Assembly: GCA_021782675.1 (NCBI GenBank) | Contig: JAJXUS010000032.1 | Location: 1-10,426 of the forward strand | Length of the DNA: 10,426 bases | Direction of reading: 5' to 3' | From: Acidobacteriota bacterium | GTDB taxonomy: Bacteria > Acidobacteriota > Terriglobia > Terriglobales > Acidobacteriaceae | Shown here: positions 6,582 to 10,426 of the stretch, one piece after another | Layout: each line of letters starts with the position of its first letter | Numbering within the stretch: position 1 is the stretch's first letter | Translations under genes and position numbers: made by a program | The notes under the pieces: generated by a model | Told to the model about the DNA's origin: nothing | Databases searched by the model: none | What the model saw: only the letters and a program-made list of their open reading frames with translations

Positions 6582-9095
6582 ATGTCCGACCGTCGCGTCT
6601 TCGCCGCCCTTTTGCCGATTTCTCTCGCCATTCTCTCCTTAACCGCGTTGGGACAAAACACAGCAAAGGGACCAGCTCCCATTACACCTGCCATCGAACA
6701 GCAAGCCGATGCCATGGTGCGCAAACTCACGCTCGCGCAGAAGCTGGCGCTCATTGGTGGCCAGGACTCTATGTTCATCCGCGCGGAGCCCTCCATCGGC
6801 TTTCCGCGGCTGAAGATGTCCGACGGTCCCATGGGGGTGCGCACCTGGGGCCCGTCGATGGCCTACGCGGCGGGCATCAACCTGGCCGCGAGCTGGGACC
6901 GAGATCTGGCGCGCGCCATCGGCAGCTCCATTGGTGAGGACGCCCGGGCGCGTGGCGTCAATTTTCTGCTGGGCCCTGGCGTTGACATCTACCGCATGCC
7001 GATGAACGGCCGCAACTTTGAATACTTTGGCGAAGACCCGTATCTTTCTGCCAATATCGCGGTCGGCTATATCGACGGCCTGCAGGCGGAAGGCGTCAGC
7101 GCGACCGTGAAGCACTTTGCGCTGAATGACGCCGAGTATGACCGTCATAATGAGAATTCCATCGCCGATGAACGCACCCTGCGCGAGATCGATCTGCCGC
7201 CATTTGAGGCTGCCGTTCGCCAGGCGCACACGGGCGCCATCATGGACTCCTACAACCTGATCAACGGCGTACACGCGACGCAGAATCGCTTTCTCAACAT
7301 CGACATATTGCGCAAGGAGTGGGGCTTCCGCGGCATCGTGATGTCCGACTGGAGCGCCACGTATGACGGCGTGGCCGCAGCCAACGGCGGCCTCGATCTT
7401 GAAATGCCCAGCGGTAAGTTTATGAATGCGGCGACGCTGATGCCGGCGGTAAAAGATGGGCAGGTGACGGAGGCCACTATTGACGCCAAAGTGCGGCGCA
7501 TCCTTTGCACCGCATTGCAATTTCACTTTCTCGACCGCGACCAGACGGTATTGACCATTCCGCGCTACAACCCGCATGGCAATGCCGTCACGCTGCGTGC
7601 GGCGGAGGAAGGCGCCGTGCTGCTCAAGAATGAACACAACATTCTGCCGCTCAATAAAGAAGCGGTGCATTCCATCGCTGTGCTGGGACCCAACGCCTAT
7701 CCAGCAGTACCGGGCGGCGGCGGCAGCGCTCACGTGGATGCAATTGCGCCCGTCAGTTTTATGACCGGTTTGAGCCAGGCGCTGCCGCAAGCCAGGGTGT
7801 ACTGGAACGCCGGCCTGCCATCCGAGCGCGACATCTATCGCGGTGCAAAGTGGTGTGTGGACGCCGCTTGCAAGCAGCAGGGACTGACACGGCGTGAGAT
7901 TGTTGACGCAACGAATCAGGTTGTGGACACGCAGATTACGGGGAACATGTACGACGAAGATTCAGTGCCGTCGAAAATCAGCGGCCAGCAGAAGCGCCGC
8001 GTTACCTGGACCGGATATTACATACCGGCCAGCACCGGAGCGTACAGTTTTTTAACCCGGGCAGAGGGCCGCGGGCATTATGCGCTGCAAGTGAACGGGA
8101 AGACGCTGCTGGCCATCGATCAGCGCGAAGGGAGTAGTCCGCAAAATGCAACCACGACGCTTACAAAAGATGTCCCAGCGCGAATCGACCTGACGTACTG
8201 GCCGGAATGGGAGCGCACCACCGTGCGGCTCGGTGTCATCGCTACCGACAAACTGGTCGATCCGCAGGCCGTTGCACTGGCAAAGATGGCGGATGTTGCA
8301 GTGGTTTCGGTCGGCTTCAGCCCGCGCACCGAATCCGAAGGCTTCGACCGCACCTACGCGCTGCCGCTTGGCCAGGAGGCATTGATCCGCGCCGTCTGCG
8401 CGGCAAACCCGCGGACCATCGTCGTGCTGACCTCAGGCGGCAGCGTCGCCACGGAAAACTGGATTGCCGCCGCGCCGGTGCTGCTGCAGACCTGGTACGC
8501 CGGCCAGCAGGGTGGCACGGCGCTGGCGAACCTGCTGTTTGGCGACGCAAACCCTTCGGGTAAGCTGCCCATCTCCTGGGAGAAGCGGCTGCAGGACCTG
8601 CCCGCCTACCACAACTACTACGAGCAGCCCGGCACAAAGGATGTGAAGTACAGTGAAGGAATTTTTCTGGGCTACCGCTACTTTGAAACCAGCAAGGTAA
8701 AGCCGCTGTTCCCCTTCGGGTTCGGGCTTTCCTACACGACGTTCTCGTTCAGCAATCTCTCGGTCACGCCGGAGACGGCCTCGCCGACGGGTCCCATTCA
8801 CGTAGCGTTCGACGTGAAAAATACGGGCCAGCGGGCCGGCGCGGAGGTGGCACAGATTTACGTCGGCGATCCCTCCGCCAGCGTTCCCCGGCCGAAGATG
8901 GAGCTGAAAGAGTTCCGCCGCGTGATGCTGCAGCCCGGCGAAACAAAACGGATTACCGTTGCGCTGGACCGGCGCTCACTCGCTTACTGGGACGTGAATA
9001 GGCATGGGTGGAAGGTTGACCCGGGCAGGTTCATCGTCTACGCCGGAGATTCTTCGGAGAATCTCCCGTTGATGCAAGCCATCACCGTGCAATAG
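6582..9095 (+). CDS. Secreted glycoside hydrolase family 3 (beta-glucosidase-type) with PA14 domain
   Basis: An 837-residue exported GH3 enzyme that would remove terminal beta-linked sugars (most often glucose or xylose) from oligosaccharides or glycosides. Residues 1-25 form a signal peptide (cut near ALGQ). The (beta/alpha)8 domain (~35-320) has KMSDGPMGVR (Asp81), NGRNFEYFGEDPYL, TVKHF (Lys177-His178) and GIVMSDWSATYDG, with Asp256 as nucleophile. The second alpha/beta domain is interrupted by a PA14 domain (~410-555; VTWTGYYIPASTGAYSF), then resumes with TESEGFDRTYALP, where Glu586 is the likely acid/base. FPFGFGLSYT leads to the C-terminal Fn3-like domain (~725-835). PA14 in GH3 enzymes helps set substrate specificity; the exact substrate is open. 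The ribosome site is weak (only GAGA near -15). Length and domain order are normal for the family, with no sign of damage. A glucokinase gene lies close downstream on the opposite strand. Confidence 0.93.
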   Translation: MSDRRVFAALLPISLAILSLTALGQNTAKGPAPITPAIEQQADAMVRKLTLAQKLALIGGQDSMFIRAEPSIGFPRLKMSDGPMGVRTWGPSMAYAAGINLAASWDRDLARAIGSSIGEDARARGVNFLLGPGVDIYRMPMNGRNFEYFGEDPYLSANIAVGYIDGLQAEGVSATVKHFALNDAEYDRHNENSIADERTLREIDLPPFEAAVRQAHTGAIMDSYNLINGVHATQNRFLNIDILRKEWGFRGIVMSDWSATYDGVAAANGGLDLEMPSGKFMNAATLMPAVKDGQVTEATIDAKVRRILCTALQFHFLDRDQTVLTIPRYNPHGNAVTLRAAEEGAVLLKNEHNILPLNKEAVHSIAVLGPNAYPAVPGGGGSAHVDAIAPVSFMTGLSQALPQARVYWNAGLPSERDIYRGAKWCVDAACKQQGLTRREIVDATNQVVDTQITGNMYDEDSVPSKISGQQKRRVTWTGYYIPASTGAYSFLTRAEGRGHYALQVNGKTLLAIDQREGSSPQNATTTLTKDVPARIDLTYWPEWERTTVRLGVIATDKLVDPQAVALAKMADVAVVSVGFSPRTESEGFDRTYALPLGQEALIRAVCAANPRTIVVLTSGGSVATENWIAAAPVLLQTWYAGQQGGTALANLLFGDANPSGKLPISWEKRLQDLPAYHNYYEQPGTKDVKYSEGIFLGYRYFETSKVKPLFPFGFGLSYTTFSFSNLSVTPETASPTGPIHVAFDVKNTGQRAGAEVAQIYVGDPSASVPRPKMELKEFRRVMLQPGETKRITVALDRRSLAYWDVNRHGWKVDPGRFIVYAGDSSENLPLMQAITVQ

Positions 9096-9096
9096 C

Positions 9097-9119
9097 GACA
9101 GCTACTGTCCGGCGACAGT
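9097..9119. terminator. Overlapping dyads at the GH3/copC stop-to-stop junction
   Basis: GACAG-CTA-CTGTC (9097-9109) and ACTGTC-CGGC-GACAGT (9104-9119) share their middle arm, so only one hairpin can form at a time. They sit where the two convergent genes end, 6 bp apart. Neither has a T-run, so this is at best a non-canonical bidirectional terminator. Confidence 0.25.
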
Positions 9120-9497
9120 GAAGGTGATGGCTCCGCGCGTGATATGGCCGTCTTCCGCCAGAACCTGCCAGGCCAGATGATAGACGCCGTTCTTTAACCC
9201 ATGAACCGCCGCTTTTAACTGCGCGGGACCTTTCGGTGTCTCTGTGTTGAGCGCAATCTCCTGATTGCCCGATCCGGTCAGGTGCAGCACGGAACGGCGT
9301 TCGTCGATGCGCGAGTTGTAGTCCAGCGTGAACGTGACATTGCCCGTGTGCAGCACTGCTCCGTCGGCGGGTGTGGAGCGCACCAGGACAGCATGCGCAA
9401 AGGCACGCGGGCTGCACACCAGAAAAAGCACCAGCATCAGCAGTACACCCACAAAACCGGCGCGGCCATGACGGATCGAAGATGCTGTTGTGCTCAT
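9102..9497 (-). CDS. copC: CopC-type periplasmic copper-binding protein
   Basis: 131 residues. A signal peptide (hydrophobic core GFVGVLLMLVLFLV, ~15-28) is cut after AFA, so the mature protein starts at His35 (HAVLVRSTPADGAVL). An N-terminal His is the first copper ligand in CopC proteins, and the second half of the site, Asp-x-His, is present as AEDGHITRG (Asp116, His118). This predicts a Cu(II)-binding CopC of the usual size, without the CopD membrane domain; no copD follows, because the GH3 gene ends convergently 6 bp away. Role: carrying or buffering copper in the periplasm (family knowledge). It lies directly downstream of glk on the same strand. The ATG at 9497 is preferred; a TTG at 9509 would overlap the glk stop as TTGA, but AAGGAG abuts that TTG, which is too close to serve it. 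Confidence 0.88.
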   Translation of the reverse strand: MSTTASSIRHGRAGFVGVLLMLVLFLVCSPRAFAHAVLVRSTPADGAVLHTGNVTFTLDYNSRIDERRSVLHLTGSGNQEIALNTETPKGPAQLKAAVHGLKNGVYHLAWQVLAEDGHITRGAITFTVAGQ

Positions 9498-9505
9498 CGC
9501 TGTGT

Positions 9506-10426
9506 TCAACTCCTTATGTGAATGGAAGCTGAGCGCAGCGAGCTTCCGGAAATTTCGGCCGCGCGGGATTCTGCATAAGCTGCAGCTCCAAGCAACGCGG
9601 CGCGGCTCTCAAGAATGACGCGCACCGGCATCTGACTCACCAGCTTTGCCATGCGTCCTTTCTGGCAAAAGGCCCGCAGAAAGCCTCCGGCCTGCAGCGT
9701 TTTCAGAATCTTCGGCGCTATGCCGCCGCCAAGGTAGACGCCACCGTGCGCAAGAATCTTCAGTGCCATGTTGCCGGCTTCCGCGCCGTAAGCGCTTGCG
9801 AAAATCTCCAAACTGCGCGCGCAAAGCTCACTTTTCCCACCTTCACCCCACTGCGCAATCACTGCGTTCGGGTCGTCGTGCTGCATACGCTCGCGCAACT
9901 CGGCGGACTCCTCCATATGCTTTACGTCGCGCAAAAAGGTGTAGACATTCCGCAGCCCGAGACCGGAACATACGCGCTCCCAACTGACGTGATTGTCCAT
10001 ATTGGGCTGGGCCCGCAGCCAGGAGAGAAGCTCGACCTCAAGATCGCTATTCGGTCCGTAGTCGCAGTGACCGCCCTCTGATGCCATGGGCACATGCATC
10101 TTGCCATCCCAGATCAAAAACGCCTCGCCCAGGCCAGTGCCGGCGGCGATCAGAGCGCGATTGCCCACCAGGCTGCTGTCGCCTTCGCTGAGGGTAAAAA
10201 TCTGATCGGGCCCGAGTTCGGCGATGCCGTAGCCGTTGGCTTCAAGGTCATTAATCAGGAACAGATGCTCGATGCCCAGCGCCGCGGATAACTCCCGGCT
10301 ATCCAGCAGCCAGGGAAGATTTGTGAGCTGGATGACGTTTTTGCGGACCGGTCCGGGAACGCCGAAGCAGGCGGCTTCGATCGTCTCGCCCGGACCACCC
10401 GCCGCCAGAAACTCACGCACAACCGC
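9506..10426 (-). CDS. glk: Glucokinase (PF02685 family), N-terminus beyond the window
   Basis: ATP-dependent cytoplasmic kinase making glucose 6-phosphate. The frame is open at the right edge; 306 residues are visible. Counting from the catalytic Asp (LINDLEANGYG, 60th visible residue) against Asp100 of E. coli Glk, about 40 N-terminal residues including the first phosphate-binding loop are missing. Other marks: ACFGVPGPV, IAAGTGLGEAFL (nucleotide/sugar site), SEGGHCDYGP (glucose-binding Glu-Gly-Gly-His), and GGVYLGGGIAPKIL near the C-terminus. These place it in the Glk (PF02685) family rather than in ROK kinases, as no ROK zinc-binding cysteine motif is seen. After AALLGAAAYA there is a ~20-residue Ser/Ala/Arg-rich end of no known role. 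The last codons contain the copC ribosome site. Its pairing with a nearby GH3 gene fits beta-glucoside use. Confidence 0.93.
   Translation of the reverse strand, partial: AVVREFLAAGGPGETIEAACFGVPGPVRKNVIQLTNLPWLLDSRELSAALGIEHLFLINDLEANGYGIAELGPDQIFTLSEGDSSLVGNRALIAAGTGLGEAFLIWDGKMHVPMASEGGHCDYGPNSDLEVELLSWLRAQPNMDNHVSWERVCSGLGLRNVYTFLRDVKHMEESAELRERMQHDDPNAVIAQWGEGGKSELCARSLEIFASAYGAEAGNMALKILAHGGVYLGGGIAPKILKTLQAGGFLRAFCQKGRMAKLVSQMPVRVILESRAALLGAAAYAESRAAEISGSSLRSASIHIRS
9510..9515 (-). promoter_or_regulatory. Ribosome binding site for copC inside the end of glk
   Basis: AAGGAG on the minus strand lies within the final glk codons, 12 nt before the ATG at 9497. The spacing is long but usable, and the site directly abuts the alternative TTG at 9509. 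Its position suggests translational coupling with glk. Confidence 0.5.

Noticed and set aside
6639..7790. A 383-residue open frame on the minus strand inside the GH3 gene
   Set aside because: Antisense shadow of the GH3 catalytic domain, whose motifs are complete.
1..10426. CRISPR array, insertion sequence, prophage, toxin-antitoxin or other defence system
   Set aside because: No regularly spaced repeats, transposase, integrase or toxin-like frames were seen; the lone tRNA has no attachment-site duplicate or integrase next to it.

Overview
The window reads as high-GC chromosomal DNA from a free-living, secretion-rich bacterium. The protein styles fit an Acidobacteriota (Terriglobia) genome best: an RND permease beginning MWIVRLALRRPYTF, a choice-of-anchor/arylsulfotransferase lipoprotein, a large secreted protein of an unnamed family, a GH3 enzyme carrying a PA14 domain, and a PF02685 glucokinase. 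This taxonomic call comes from recognising protein styles; no search was run.

Layout, left to right. (1) 1-985, minus: the N-terminal third of an RND efflux permease that runs off the left edge, with an AT-rich palindrome just upstream. (2) 1163-1519, minus: a small, very basic protein with a histone-H1-like tail and a C-terminal DUF6496 domain. (3) 1731-3737, plus: an exported lipoprotein with an arylsulfotransferase (ASST) propeller and its catalytic His/Arg set. (4) 3854-5896, minus: an exported protein of unknown function, convergent with the ASST gene. Its last ~100 codons look like read-through into former non-coding DNA. (5) 5897-6582: a 5' leader with a candidate promoter, a tRNA-Glu(CUC) gene with promoter and terminator, and a divergent candidate promoter for the next gene. 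(6) 6582-9095, plus: a secreted GH3 beta-glucosidase-type hydrolase. (7) 9102-9497, minus: a CopC-type periplasmic copper protein. (8) 9506-10426, minus: glucokinase, whose N-terminus lies beyond the right edge. glk and copC are adjacent and probably co-transcribed.

How the genes may work together: the GH3 enzyme would release glucose from beta-glucosides in the periplasm or outside the cell, and glucokinase would phosphorylate the imported glucose, so the right half makes sense as sugar use. The copC gene is functionally odd in that setting. The left half holds unrelated envelope functions (efflux, sulfate transfer, an unknown secreted protein) on alternating strands. I found no phage, insertion sequence, CRISPR array or defence system. 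The window looks like ordinary chromosome with a few second-look items rather than an evident new system.
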